A DNA stretch of 64,000 nt from Melieria omissa (GCA_963971225.1 OZ020270.1:65476932-65540931), one strand, 5' to 3'; positions 20,991 to 32,462 are shown, numbered from the stretch's first letter. Translations and numbers: made by a program. Notes: generated by a model from the letters alone, not told the origin.

Positions 20991-21171
20991 CCCATTGATG
21001 ACAAAATGTATATTTTAGAATATAGCACACTGATACAAAATGTATCTTAAATATCAATGAGCACAATATTATTGGGAGTGGCAATAATATTGATACTGAT
21101 TGATAGTGGCAACTCATAGTCATTGCTTTTTCTCGTAAAAGAGTTAGTAGCATTTTTTAATTCGATAACTA

Positions 21172-21609
21172 CAGTAGTGTCTGGATATAGTGAACTAATT
21201 ATTGCAAGGCCTGCTCACAGTATTGAGATTTATTGTGAACAATAACAAGGTTAGAATTTGTGTTTTAAAACTCGTTTTATTTGCTCAAACTCCACTCTGT
21301 GTATATAAATTTAAAAGATGATTAAAATAAAAACTAAAAACCGTACTTTCAACCACAATCGGTTTGCACTCGACAAAAAACATAACCACTAAGGTCAAGA
21401 AACAGCTGATTTTGTAACAATCAATAGCAAAAATACAAATTAGGGGAATAACCTCTTTCATTTTTGATTAATTTTTGTGTTCTTTGTTGCTTTTTGCTTG
21501 AAATTGCTTTCAGAATTAATTTCACTATTTAGACGTTTCCGTTTGTTCACTATTTAGAGTACTCCGTGTAAAAATTTTGGTGTTCACTATATCGAGGTGT
21601 TCACTATTG
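21172..21609 (+). mobile_element. pogo/Tc1-like MITE (about 438 bp)
   Basis: The left end CAGTAGTGTCTGGATATAGTG pattern is mirrored at the right by GTTCACTATATCGAGGTGTTC...CACTATTG. TA precedes the left end (21170-21171) and lies 2 bp past the right end. The repeated GTTCACTAT motif near the right end is typical of the terminal structure of pogo-type elements. There is no transposase ORF. Class assignment is from the CAGT start and TA target and is tentative. Confidence 0.5.
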
Positions 21610-23052
21610 TGTATGCGTAGTGCGGCGGAGCGGTGGAAATAAGGTACACGGGGAGTTCTTCGGGTTTTTGTCTTTCTGAGTCACAAAGAATACACGAAAC
21701 ATTAAACGATACAGACGGCCGAAGCCGGGGAGCAGAAAATAGTGGGAAACATGAGTACAAGAGGATAAGGAAAGGAAGGGGTTAGTGGTGGGATCGACAG
21801 ATCACTGAACAATCACAGCACTCATTTAGCCATCGCGGCAGCCATTGCAGAGTGCAATTTATGTTGTGTCCGGGCGGAGGGTGGCCGAGACGCGGCTAAG
21901 TGGTGGTGGTGCGGCTTACGGTTGGCTGGCTGTGGGAGCGCTTAAGGATGCGCCGATGACCTCTTTGCGGAATGGCATGGTCGGTCCGGCCGTGCGGTCT
22001 GGGAAACATAGTGCGGTCTGGGGCCATCGGCTGATCTGCAAAAAGATGAGATGTCATTTACTTACAATAATAATATTGAGGTTGACATCGGGGCATGAGA
22101 AATTGTGGCTAAGCTGCGGGGTTTGCTTAAGCTAAAGCCGGGGGAATATGGGAAAATACACATATATATTGGCTGCATTGCCATTTCTTTAGGGGAAGTG
22201 AAAATAATTTCGAGAGGGTTCGAAGGCTGGTTATAAACTAGGCCAATTCCGCTCGGGATAATTGGGTGCACGTAGGGCTCGAGAGAAGCAGGAGAACCGC
22301 GCGAGAATGTCGGTTTGCTCTTCGAGAGGGTGGTGGCTGTCAACCGCTCTTTGATCCGGAATTGGAACTGTTTGAGCATGAGAGTGGCTGGAGCCGTTCC
22401 ACCCGAGAGGGAGATCTTATAGATCTTGGAGTTTATACCCGATCAGTCCGATGTCTGCGGGATTTGCAGTACTTAGGGCAAGTCGCACTGGAGTGGACTG
22501 ACCTCTTTTTGGACCCGGGATGGAGTCGGTGCAATGAGGAATTGCGAGGGGCTGCAATTTCCGTCAGTTGTTGGGGGTGTGGAACGCGTGGCGTCAAGCC
22601 AACGCTCTTGGCGAAAGCCATCCTGCGGGGCCGAAACGTTTGGCAACGAAGGGGGAAATTTGTGGGTTAAAAGACAAGGAAAGTAGCCACAAATGGTACA
22701 ATAGTGGGCATAAGAGGGGTCGTGGTCAATCTCATATAGCCTATGTACCATTCCCCTACATAAGAAATCGCTTAGTGCTTATGTCGTCTAAATCGGTTCA
22801 GTGGTTTTGCCTGATTGCGGCTCCAAAAAGCAACGTCACATTCGTTTTCATATAATATATATAATAATAGACCAGGGGTGCCCAAAACCTTCTTATGGAA
22901 GAGCTTACACCAATACATAAATAATATGCCGACGATCATTTACAAAAATAAATGAGGAACTGGAATCCTCAGCCTATGCTGAAGAGCATTTACAAAAACA
23001 AATGAGCAACGAGAGCATAGTGCATTAGCACCTCTGCACTAAACCATAGAAG
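21610..23052 (+). other. GC-rich unrecognised segment, possible decayed retroelement
   Basis: From 21610 to about 22690 the sequence is GC-rich and G-biased on this strand, unlike its surroundings, which suggests an immigrant segment. The frame open at 22266-22670 includes a knuckle-like 'CWGCGTRG' (near 22566-22590) but no second half. No catalytic motif was identified and several frames are short, so I do not call a gene. The AT-rich 22840-23052 contains a direct repeat of 'GAGCATTTACAAAAA(C/T)AAATGAG'. Confidence 0.4.
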
Positions 23053-23060
23053 GGCACGCT

Positions 23061-23377
23061 GCATGGCTCAACTATAAGGTTGTAGCAAGCCACCGGCTGA
23101 TCGTTTATCGCTTTTGTCAAAATCGTCGGTGTGCTGTGTTGCCGCTTCGGTTGAAATGAAAATACCTGACTGAAAACAACTGACCTGAGCACTTTTCTCG
23201 TTTTTTCACTCAAATACAGCACCGTCTGGCAACAATCACTTTTGTTTGTTTTCAGTTTCTCCCTCTTTCGTCGGAAAATATCAGCTGATTTTGACAGTAG
23301 CGATAAACAATCCTACCAACAAAATACATGTGGTTTTTGGTGTTGCGGGGATGCTATAACCTTATTATTGAGCCATG
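23061..23377 (+). mobile_element. P-like MITE (317 bp) with 8-bp duplication
   Basis: Ends are the inverted pair CATGGCTCAACTATAAGGTT (from 23062) and its complement ending at 23377, about 25 bp with few mismatches. The 8-mer GGCACGCT flanks it at 23053-23060 and 23378-23385. An 8-bp GC-rich duplication and a CATG start fit the P superfamily. No ORF is attributable to transposase. Confidence 0.72.
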
Positions 23378-23385
23378 GGCACGCT

Positions 23386-24333
23386 CAAGGCGAATTAATA
23401 AAGGTGAACGCGTAAGGCCAACAACAAAATTCCCATGTATTTTGTTGTTGGATTTGTGCAACTTGCTTGTCAAAATCAGCTGATATTTCATTTCGCCTTA
23501 ACGCATACAAAACAGAAAAAGTGCGCAGAAGCACAAACAAAAGCACAAATTATCAAACAGAAGAGTGCGATTAAATTGGTGAGCAGCAAATATTCGTCGT
23601 TTTTTTTTAATATAAATATTATTCTTTCCGCAGTGCCTATGGAACATCGCGTGCCAGCTCTGTCAACGCCGCTAACGATGACAAGATGGCACCGACACAG
23701 GAGTCAATACCTCCTGGTGAAGACACAAATGCTGGTGCGATACTGCCCAGCATCATAAATTCCGGAACAGACATTAATTTATTCATTCATTCATTACAAC
23801 ATGGCGCAATATCATATTTTTCAGATGAGCCGGACAATTTGAGGAATAATAATACGAATAATCCTCGCTTTCCAGCTGATCATGAAGCATCATGCAACAA
23901 CGCCGCTTCTTAAAATTGCAGCCGAGAGAAAATGAGAAATTTTTCCAGCGTTTAACTGACGGTTTTTTATGTTTTACGAGGAAGCATCAAAAGCCTTCAG
24001 TTGTGTGCAACTTTAATGCACTAAACCTTCTTGGTGTCTGATTCGTATTTTGTCGAGACCGTCCAAAGCACTAAGCTCAAAAATGTTCGTAAAGTCTCGT
24101 CAGCGGCGTTAGTGAAATGGCTTGGCAGCCAACCAAGCAGCTTTCATCGTTCAAGAAATCATGAAAAAATACATGAAAAATAAAAAAGCATTTTCTTTCT
24201 TTCTCGATTTCATTTATATTCAGCTTCGTTCTATTCGTCGTCGCTTTGACCATTTTGACAATCAAGTTGAACGGCGAATTCAAAACAATCAAATCAGCTG
24301 GGCTAACAAGGCCACCTTTATTAATTCGCCTTG
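23386..24333 (+). mobile_element. P-like non-autonomous element (948 bp)
   Basis: Perfect 21-bp inverted ends, CAAGGCGAATTAATAAAGGT(G), at 23386-23406 and 24313-24333. The 8-mer GGCACGCT flanks it at 23378-23385 and 24334-24341; the left copy is shared with the neighbouring MITE. The interior has short frames (23435-23913) without recognisable transposase motifs. It is the longer relative of the MITE at 18722. Confidence 0.82.
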
Positions 24334-24353
24334 GGCACGCTGCTACTCGCGAG

Positions 24354-25107
24354 CAGCGTTGCCACAAGAAACAAAAATTCATAACCACGAACAAAAATAA
24401 AAATAACCATAATGTAACAAAAATAACCAAAATGTTTATTCGACATAAACAACTTCTTTACTTTTACAAAAAGTAGTCGTAAAAATGTGTTGTTGACTCT
24501 TTTTTAACCTTTCGACCCCGAATTTTACCGTGTATCTTGATATTACTTTTTGGTATTTAAATAATGTAAACACTTGCCTAAAGCGGCCCATACACGATAC
24601 AATCTGGTATGGGCCGTATAAGAAGTGTGCACACGACATTTGAAGTCTTCTAAAGCTAGTTTACTTTTGAACAAATTTTTTATTAATATTTTTTAATTGC
24701 AGAAAAATTATCCAAAATATATGGAAAATCACAAAATTATCACTTTTTGATTTTATTAAAGACACAGGGTTTCGATCAAATGTGCCAATTCGTAGACTTA
24801 AATTACAACACAAACTTTACCTGACATCGTTGCAAATGATTGGAAATTAGTTTGGGGATAACAGTACCATTTTTGTAAATTGCTTTGACTTCACTTCTAA
24901 AAATATTAATTTTTTGGTGCCTATCTAAATTAAACCCCTAAATCAATCGTAGCTTTTGCTATAAGATGACAAGTAAGAGAAGTTGCTCTAAGGCAACTTT
25001 GGCTAAAAAATAACCAAGTGGAATCAAAAATAACCAAATAACTAAAACCCATTTTCACAAATAAAAATAACCATTTTTGGTTTAAAATAACCAAAACAGC
25101 AACGCTG
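24354..25107 (+). mobile_element. hAT-like element (754 bp) in a palindromic target
   Basis: Ends CAGCGTTGCC and (inverted) CAGCGTTGCT, with 8-bp duplications CTCGCGAG at 24346-24353 and 25108-25115. Removing the element gives the perfect 22-bp palindrome GCTGCTACTCGCGAGTAGCAGC. The interior is AT-rich with repeated 'AAATAACCA' near both ends and encodes nothing recognisable. Confidence 0.82.
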
Positions 25108-25115
25108 CTCGCGAG

Positions 25116-25438
25116 TAGCAGCGACGCACTTTGGCCCGGTTTTCCATTTTTCGTTGCAAAAATCATAACTTTTGAACCAATAAAGATATTTAAAAAATTT
25201 AAACTGCATCTGAAAGTGTAATATCTAAGTTTTAAAATGGGCAAAAAACAGGGTGCCACTGTAACAGGGGGCTTTAAAATTCGTTGCCAAAGTTAAGATT
25301 TAGTAAAACTTCATACTACAATGAAATTACTTATTTGTTTGCATTAAAAAATAATTTTTGTTATAAATTTTTTCTAATAAATTAATAAAATTTATTGATT
25401 CATACGTAATTTAAAAAAAAAAAAAATTTTTTTGAAAG
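25116..25438 (+). other. AT-rich spacer
   Basis: No gene or paired repeat seen. Short homopolymer runs occur at 25410-25432, just downstream of the transposase remnant on the other strand. Confidence 0.4.
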
Positions 25439-26490
25439 TTAGATTTTTTCAAAATCGCTATCTACGCTGGAAGGAATGTCTAATAATGAAATCATTTCTA
25501 AGCTATAAGTATCTGTAAGTTCTTTTTGTGATCTTACAGATCTCATAGATGAAATAACTGGATCAGAAGAGACTGCTAACATATTGAAAAGGTTTTCATT
25601 TTGTCTAGTTCGCGATATTTTGCAAGTGTTCGTACATCTATACCTTTTGTAGTCCTTATTTTTGCATTCTTGAGCTTCTTCAGACAATTCTCCTATTGGT
25701 AAGCACTGGTATTCTATTATATCCTTTCCATGTGCTAAAATTTTATGTACCGTAGGAGTAAGTTTCTTCTCAGGATACTTCTGAAGCAGCAGTTCGGCAG
25801 TTTTGGATGCATATTCACCAAATTTAGGTCCATTAACCATTTCCTTGCAATTCAAAATATTCAAAATTACTCCCAATCTTCGCACAATATCTTTATCAAC
25901 TCCAGTTATTCGAGCAGTCACTTCATCGTTTTCAAAAAACCTGCGTGAAGAGTTGCCATCATTTGTATTCCCATACCCATACTTTGGAGAGTCTACTTTC
26001 AGCCCAAGCTCTTTGAAGAATACATCTTGAATTATTTTTTTCCTGATATTCTGCTTTTCTTTGGGTGTTGCGTTGTCCTCGAAAACTTCCCCATGTCGTG
26101 GTAGCATATACGCCAACTTCAAGACAAATTCCATACATCTTATCCGTGCATGCAAAGGAGATATTCCATACTCATAATTATGTTCGTCACTTGTTGATTC
26201 ATCCAATTTTTGGAAGTCTTTTTGATTTTTTTTACAGATTGCACATTTCACTGTCAATGAAGCATTAGTTAATTGATTTAAAACTTTCCCGTCGATCATA
26301 GTCAGGAGAAAATCATACTTATAGTAATAGATTTCCCTTCGTCGATTTCAAGTACTGTTGGTTTTAATTCGGCAATTTGTTTTTTTACATCACTGACTGT
26401 GGCTTTTATGCGTTCCGAGACCAGCGATAAATCGATGTGAAACTGGGAGAGTAAGCCGATTTTTGTGCGTTTTTTGCAATTCACGTACAC
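25439..26490 (-). pseudogene. RAG1/Transib-like transposase, C-terminal part
   Basis: Two reverse frames (26490-26302 and 26299-25439, 286 residues) join across a 1-bp shift near 26320. In the long frame, the order of motifs resembles the C-terminal half of the RAG1 core: a 'MIDGKV' segment, a C-x2-C pair (C19, C22), a Lys-rich helix, 'HKILAHGKDIIE' (H185, H190), and a 'SEEAQE..NK' segment where E211 aligns with the catalytic Glu region of RAG1. It would be the transposase of a DDE cut-and-paste element. I assign the superfamily by motif order from memory; it could be another widespread insect transposase family. It is truncated upstream of 26490 and no element ends were identified. Confidence 0.5.
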
Positions 26491-26989
26491 AGTCCGTGTG
26501 TGCTGGCAGTGATCAGCTCTTCACTGTGTCTGCTCTTTTCCCGATATTAGGGATTAGGGATTCCTTACAATTATTTGCTTTTTAAAGTATGTTCTCATTA
26601 ATTTTCTGGATTAAATGCCAACACATGAACTTTTTTGGTTTCATTATGTAAATATTAATGAAAAATATACCAAAGAACACAAAGCTAAATGCATTGAATA
26701 TGACAGGGTCAATTGCCGTCCTTTGTATTTCGCATTTCTTCATTTAGCGAATATCTAACGATCAGGTATGCTTTTTTTCCTAAATGCTGTAGTTTGACCG
26801 CAGGGTTGTTTTTTTGAATGCAGCTTATAAAATCTTAATTTAATTGAATTAAAGCAAAGAATATAGAATATAAAGAATACGCATCTTCAAAAATTTGTCA
26901 AGTGTGTTTCTTGATGCGGGCGGGAAGAGATGAGCGGAGGCATAGCTTGCGGGAAATTTGCTCGCGCTCAACAGTTTGCGATCTTGTTC
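26491..26989 (+). other. AT-rich spacer
   Basis: No supported gene. A CACTGTG heptamer at 26522-26528 is noted but not interpreted. The sequence leads directly into the target site of the hAT-like element at 26998. Confidence 0.4.
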
Positions 26990-26997
26990 GTCGAAGC

Positions 26998-29351
26998 CAG
27001 AGTCTATACTAGTCTTGAAACTTCGCTCAAATGGCCAATCTGTCAAAAAATTTTGAACATATGGTTATCTTTGCGTATTTAGATAATAAAAGTGAGAGAG
27101 CAGCCAAAGCAGCTGTTCGCTATTTGCCCGTTGAAATGAATTTGTCGCACAACTGATTTCCACTAAAAATTATTAGTAAATACAATTTTCTGCTCATAAA
27201 TCAATTTAAAATTGTTAACTATTTCATTCGCATGGAATGCGACCTCTTGCATTTTTCTTGTTTTCTTGTGGTTTTGCAAAATTCTTTGGTAATTTTTCAT
27301 ACAAATTTAATTTTGCTCTCTCTATGAAAAAGTGGTGAAGAAGTACACAGCTGTTTTTGCAGATACATTTCCGCGCCAAAAATTTATCTTTTAGACGTGG
27401 CAGCTCGCGGACTTCTGAAAATGCAAAATAATGAACATTGGTTTTTCATTTATATATGACCCGGAAGAAAGTTTTTACTACTGAGGAAGTTCCACAGCAA
27501 GTTATTAGCAATTTGCAGTCAACAAATATGGTTCGTTTTAGTTTATGTCGCTACAGTCGTGCATTATATACGACAAAATTTTCATATAAATTTCCTTTGG
27601 ATGTTCCTGCTGAAATGCGAGGTGAAAAACAATCAGCTGTTAATTGTTCGCGAATTTGCCAGCATCACCGCCTTTGCCAAACAATATTATTTTATATGAA
27701 GAACTACCCCGGAACAAGGATTTATGCGCGTTTTTGATTCTAACTGAATATTTAAATGGTTTGCCATCATAAAATCATTTTTGCAGTTGCTTTTGTAGAT
27801 ACTTTTCTTGCATTATTCTGCCGTCACTTTCTATGTAATTGTTGTGCGGCCAAGAAGAAAAAATCGTGGTGAACCTATATCAGCTGTTTCTTTGTTGTGA
27901 AAATTTCCGCGATTGGAAGTTGGACCACAGATTTAACTTTCATGCTAAAATCTATTCGGAAGAATATTACTTGTTATTTTGCACATCTACAGGAAAATAC
28001 AAGAAGGTTTGCATCATTAAAGTTGGTTCGTTGCCTTTGATACTGCTGCATTTTTGCATTCTTCCGACGGTCTTTCTCATACATATTTTGTGCTGTCAAT
28101 AAGTAAAAGCCATGGTGAGTAAATAAATGCGTATTTGTTTATTCGTCGTCAACCTGCTCGTTGCTCGGGGTAAATTAAAATAATAAAATAATTATAAATA
28201 AAATAATTATGTGCAATGCCGCAATAGTAAATATCGTTATTTATTACAAAATAACAAATACATCTTATACTTTATGTTAGGTGTCAATACATTTATTACC
28301 TATTTTAATATTAAAAACATATATTTATAATATACATTTAAAATTTTGCATTTTCCGCACCACCATAGAGGTATGCAAAGAAGGCGCGTTACCGAATTTT
28401 TTTTTTTTTTTGGGTGCTCGGTTCCCCTGGAGGCATATATCACCCATTACAATTTAAAAGTAAATAAAATTCAAATAAATAAATAAATAAATATGAATTC
28501 AATGCATAAGAATATAATGCAAAATAAAAACACACATGTGCAAAATTAAAAATTAAAAGTGAACAATTCAGTTGTTAAAAAAGGCAAAATATACGCCATA
28601 ACCGCAATACATGCATATTAATAAAGCATATACTATATGCACACATAGTATATATAAAATATATATATTGTTATAACAAATAAAAAGTGAAAAAATCTTA
28701 ACCTAACATGCATTCTATTTACATTTTTATATACAACATATATACATATCTACCCTGAGCTTTTTTTCGCACTTTAAATTAAGTGCGCTGGTCTTACACT
28801 ATACACTCATAAGTAAATGCACTTTCTTAAAACTCACCTGTCTAAATCCGATTCCTTATTGGGGAAATTGTACAAACTTCCAGGAATAGGACATCCGAGG
28901 ACACAACGTCGTAGAGGCATTTCTATGAAATAAATATAATTTTTGTAAGAAAATTCATTTGCAAATCGACGAATATACTTACTTTCGCTTAATACGTGGT
29001 CAAATATTACAAAAGCACTAGATTTTAAAGATTTATAAATTTTTTTGTATTTTCGCTGTTTTCGCAATCAAACGAGCGAAATAATAACGAAAGAACGTTG
29101 AAAATTACTTTTACCACGAAATTTGGCGGGAGAAATGTCGCTCCGAAAAACAAAATCGTATGTTGTCTTGACTTTTCGACAACATACGACAAAAGCTTTC
29201 TCAGCCAACGTTATCTGCGCTGTATCTTTCGTGGTGGAAAGCATGTTGCCGGTGACAGTCCTGATGTGACAACCAAAAGTCTTGATGTGACAGTTCGATA
29301 TGAGTGCTGCCAATTCATTTTACAGGAGTTTCAAGACTAGTATAGACTCTG
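26998..29351 (+). mobile_element. hAT-like element (2354 bp), complete ends
   Basis: Identical inverted ends of 25 bp begin CAGAGTCTATACTAGTCTTG. The 8-bp duplication GTCGAAGC flanks it at 26990-26997 and 29352-29359. Start CAGAG and 8-bp duplication are hAT hallmarks. It carries two coding-like stretches, 27485-27640 ('SLCRYSRALY' core) and 27839-28102 ('FRDWKLDHRF' core), also found in the copy at 19541, and a long AT-rich middle with microsatellite-like runs (28480-28800). No hAT transposase or dimerisation motif is visible, so it is non-autonomous. Confidence 0.82.
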
Positions 29352-29359
29352 GTCGAAGC

Positions 29360-30784
29360 GCAAGCGAAGAGTAAACAACGAACCAAAGCATCGTCATCGT
29401 CGTTTCAACGAAGATGATTCGGGATTCGCTAATGTTTTTGGTGTTGTCGTTTATTGTGTGTATGCTTTTTTGTGTTGTGATTGATTTTGCTGCAATGTCA
29501 CCAGCAATCGAATGTTTGTGATGTATGGCTTTTTGCTGGCCAATGCTTTGATTAATTTAAAAATTTGGTGGTTGATCCCAATTTAAAATGTTTGCAAATA
29601 TTTTTGCGTGGCGAGTTCGAAGTAAAATTATTTGTTTATATTTTCACATGCTTGATTACAATTTAGAGAATATGGGAAAACTACGAAAAAAATGAACTGA
29701 TAGGCATATTGACTTCAAAATTCGTGAAACACTTGAACTTAAAAATAATTAGATGCGTGTTTTAATGTTTTTTTTTATCGAAATCTAACGGAGGGTTAGA
29801 AGATCGTATGGAAAAACAGATTTTAATAGGTCTATTGACTTTCAATAGGGCGAAAGCACTAAATAAAGAAATAATAAGACAAGTATTTTGTCATAAGAAA
29901 ATTGTATTACGGCATGCCTACGTTTAAAAATAGTTTAAATGTTCTACACCTGAATGATTACATGGCGAATGATGTGATCATAAATTTACAATATTAGATT
30001 TTCTTATTTTAGTTCTTTTAAACAAGCATTATATGTGGGCCGTAAGAAAAGTTCCAAAGAACGAGACGGAAAATTATTACGGCTAATAAAAACGTTTTCT
30101 TTTCTTTCCAATTCCATTTTTATTTAATTGTCTTTGTTGATTACTTATTATTTTTTAATTGCCTGTAGCGATCATATAGGTTGCCATGCCAGCCATATTA
30201 TATTTTCTTTTCTATGATTTTTCGCACACTACAGTCAGCAGTGAGTTCAGGAGCAATATGCGACGCCCTGCAGGCTTATAGAAGAAGAACAAAAGCCAGC
30301 CAGAAAATAGAAATCGTTTTACAATTTCAGCTTTTCGCCAGCGCAACAACAAGAACAACAGCACATCGTCTTCCTCCTCTTCGCACAATTGAGCGAGAAT
30401 GAACGAGTGAGCACAGACGCGGCATTCGTGTTTCTATGATTTGCGCTCAGAGCATTGTGCTGTCGTTTCAAATGTTTCCTCTTGTTGTCTACCCCCCGCA
30501 TCCAGAAGACGGGTGGCGATATCAGCACCCGCATTCAAATTTTTGCTTGTATGAGATGCACACTCTTTATGTTTCATACTTTTTGATTAAAGTCATACCC
30601 AAAGATTATTTTGACGCTTTTGGGCAATAATATATTTTTCTAGTCAATTTTATACAAACGTATTACAAAATGGCACCAAATATATACAAATAAAAAGACA
30701 AATTTCTTTGGTCACAAAACATGACTCACACCAGCTACACTGGCAATTTGAAATCAACTAGAACAACAACCCCGTTTTAGAAAT
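29360..30784 (+). other. Spacer without recognisable gene
   Basis: Mixed composition. CAA-rich and CT-rich stretches near 30340-30380 give short frames without known motifs. No paired termini were detected. Confidence 0.4.
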
Positions 30785-31852
30785 TTATATGGAGGAAAAA
30801 GTACCTTCCTGATCAAGCTTGGGCCCTACTAGTAGGCCCCAAGGTTGCAATTTTGCAATAATATTAGTGTAATTCTGTGCATGTATTTCTACCGGCTCTC
30901 CCAGTTTCACATCGCTTAATCGTTGTCCGAGACTCCTTCGCATATTTAAACAATATCGGACGGCACAATTTAACTGATGAAGGCTGTGGGTTTTTCCAAT
31001 ATTCTGAAGCCTCACCTTTTAGTCGTAGGGGAACAACAGAAGCCATAAACATATTAGCATCTGTAACAGTTGTATCGTCCGTATTTATTGTTTGTTTATA
31101 GGCGTTCTGTCCTGATGATCCATCACAGCCCCACTTGCTAACCAATGTTATGCTTTCTGGAAGAGATTTCAACTTGTCTTCAGAGAAAGTCTCCAAGAGT
31201 CGTCTAGACATTAGACGTCTTGGCATTATGTTGTAATAATGACTCACGCAGCATTATATATTTTCCCTTCAACAATCCCAGATCCATAAACAGCGCCAAA
31301 GCCTCCTCAGAAGTGAATTGTCGAGGCAATGCATTTTGTAGAGTGGGAATACTATTTTTTATCCTCATGATTCGCTTTGGACTTGCTAACCCAACTGCTT
31401 CTGTTATATGAGCCTTAATCTTTTCTTCGCCCTTTTTGTATTTCATGGACAATGCTTCAGAAAGATGACCCGTGGCGATATCTGAACAACTTCCTTTTCC
31501 TTGTGAAGGTCGAACCCTCGGCTATAGTTTTTGTTGGTCTCCCTCTAGTGCGGTCGGTTGATGTATAAGGCTGCTCTTCGTCAAATCTACTAACATCTGT
31601 TAGCCACTTTTCATGCTTTTTTTCAAATGTTTCCGCGCAACGATTCGCGGCTTGCCAATTGGTTTTAGTTTTGGTGTAAATAAAATGAAGTTGGCTTGTC
31701 ATGTACTCGTATTCTTCTATGTTATGTATTTTAGTACTTAATTCTTTCAAAATAGCCGCAACGAAGTCTTGCTCAGTTTGTGAAGCTCTAAACACCTCAA
31801 ATAATTTGGAATTTGCTAGAGACATTACACTCGTAATGTACACTCGTATCAC
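30785..31852 (-). pseudogene. RAG1/Transib-like transposase, N-terminal and central part
   Basis: Four overlapping reverse frames (31852-31457, 31452-31204, 31247-30864, 31015-30785) form one broken gene; shifts lie near 31490, 31230 and 30930. A likely start is Met at 31825-31823 ('MSLANSKLFEVF'). The centre has 'SKWGCDGSSG' with an Asp at 31124-31122, placed like the first catalytic Asp of RAG1, and 'CRPILFKYAKES' (around 30960-30930), placed like the segment with the second Asp; that position is Lys here. Its C-terminal end overlaps in family position with the start of the piece at 26490, so the two are separate copies, not halves of one. Function lost. Confidence 0.5.
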
Positions 31853-32076
31853 TCAATAAGATTTACTGCGAATTACAGAACTTTTCACTTAAAGCGAACT
31901 TCGAGGGACTGGGCTAAATGGTTCGTTTTAACCGAAAGTACGCTTCAAAAGGGGTCCGCAATAAGCGAAAACATAAAGCGCTTACTTGAAATTGGTTCGT
32001 TTTAAGCGGGTTCGTTATAAACGAAACGCACTGTATATTTGAAAATACTGAAACGAAAAGGCACTTTTTGCTGTGC
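31853..32076 (+). other. Possible Tc1/pogo-type MITE remnant
   Basis: The segment contains repeated TTCGTTTTAA / TTCGTTATAA words and ends with an inverted 'CAGTGCGTTTCG' near 32020-32032, which looks like a pogo-type terminus. The opposite end (near 31863, 'TACTGCGAATTAC') matches poorly. Low confidence. Confidence 0.3.
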
Positions 32077-32130
32077 ATGAACGCTTTTGCAAGCATACTT
32101 TTAGGCATGTACTTTGAAGTACAGCAAAAC

Positions 32131-32462
32131 TGTTATAAATTCGCTTGGTATAGTCCGATATGGCAAGGATGGTTCTCGAAGAAATGGGCTGTGCGAGAAT
32201 GGTCGAGCGCTTTCCAATTAGAAGTTGCAAGAAACTTCGGCGCGATAAGAAAACTGGTATAAAAGTAGCACTGTGCAGCGCAATGAGTCGAGCCTGTGTT
32301 AAGCAAGCAATGGGGAAACATGCAATAGTAGTAGTGTAAAGTAGAACAAGTGCAAATTTGTAAATAAAGTGATTGTTGATTTTTGCTGAGTAATTGAAGT
32401 TGTTTTATTTTCAAATACAATCAAAACGAACCGTCGATAACGAACTGTGGAATTTCGTAACA
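32131..32462 (+). repeat. Solo LTR of a second Ty3-type family, copy 1
   Basis: 332 bp with TG...CA ends (TGTTATAAATTCGC...TTTCGTAACA). It has TATAAAA at 32258-32264 and AATAAA at 32363-32368. It is neither preceded nor followed by retroviral-type coding sequence. The promoter stretch 'CTGGTATAAAAG...GCAGCGCAATGAGTC' resembles that of the array LTR, so the families are related. Its duplicate is at 34935-35267. Confidence 0.8.

Noticed and set aside
22266..22670. Forward frame of 134 codons with 'CWGCGTRG'
   Set aside because: Half a zinc knuckle, no second Cys/His, no capsid motif; insufficient to call a gag gene.
24077..24430. Reverse frame of 117 codons across the P-like element end
   Set aside because: It runs through a transposon terminus and both flanks, so it is a chance frame.
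26522..26528. CACTGTG heptamer next to the RAG1-like relic, resembling the complement of a recombination signal
   Set aside because: A single 7-mer is expected by chance at this length; no nonamer, spacer or partner was found.
25439..31852. One transposase gene split by the hAT-like insertion at 26998-29351
   Set aside because: The two relics overlap in the family alignment around the segment after 'CRPI', and the hAT target site is not in coding sequence, so they are separate copies.
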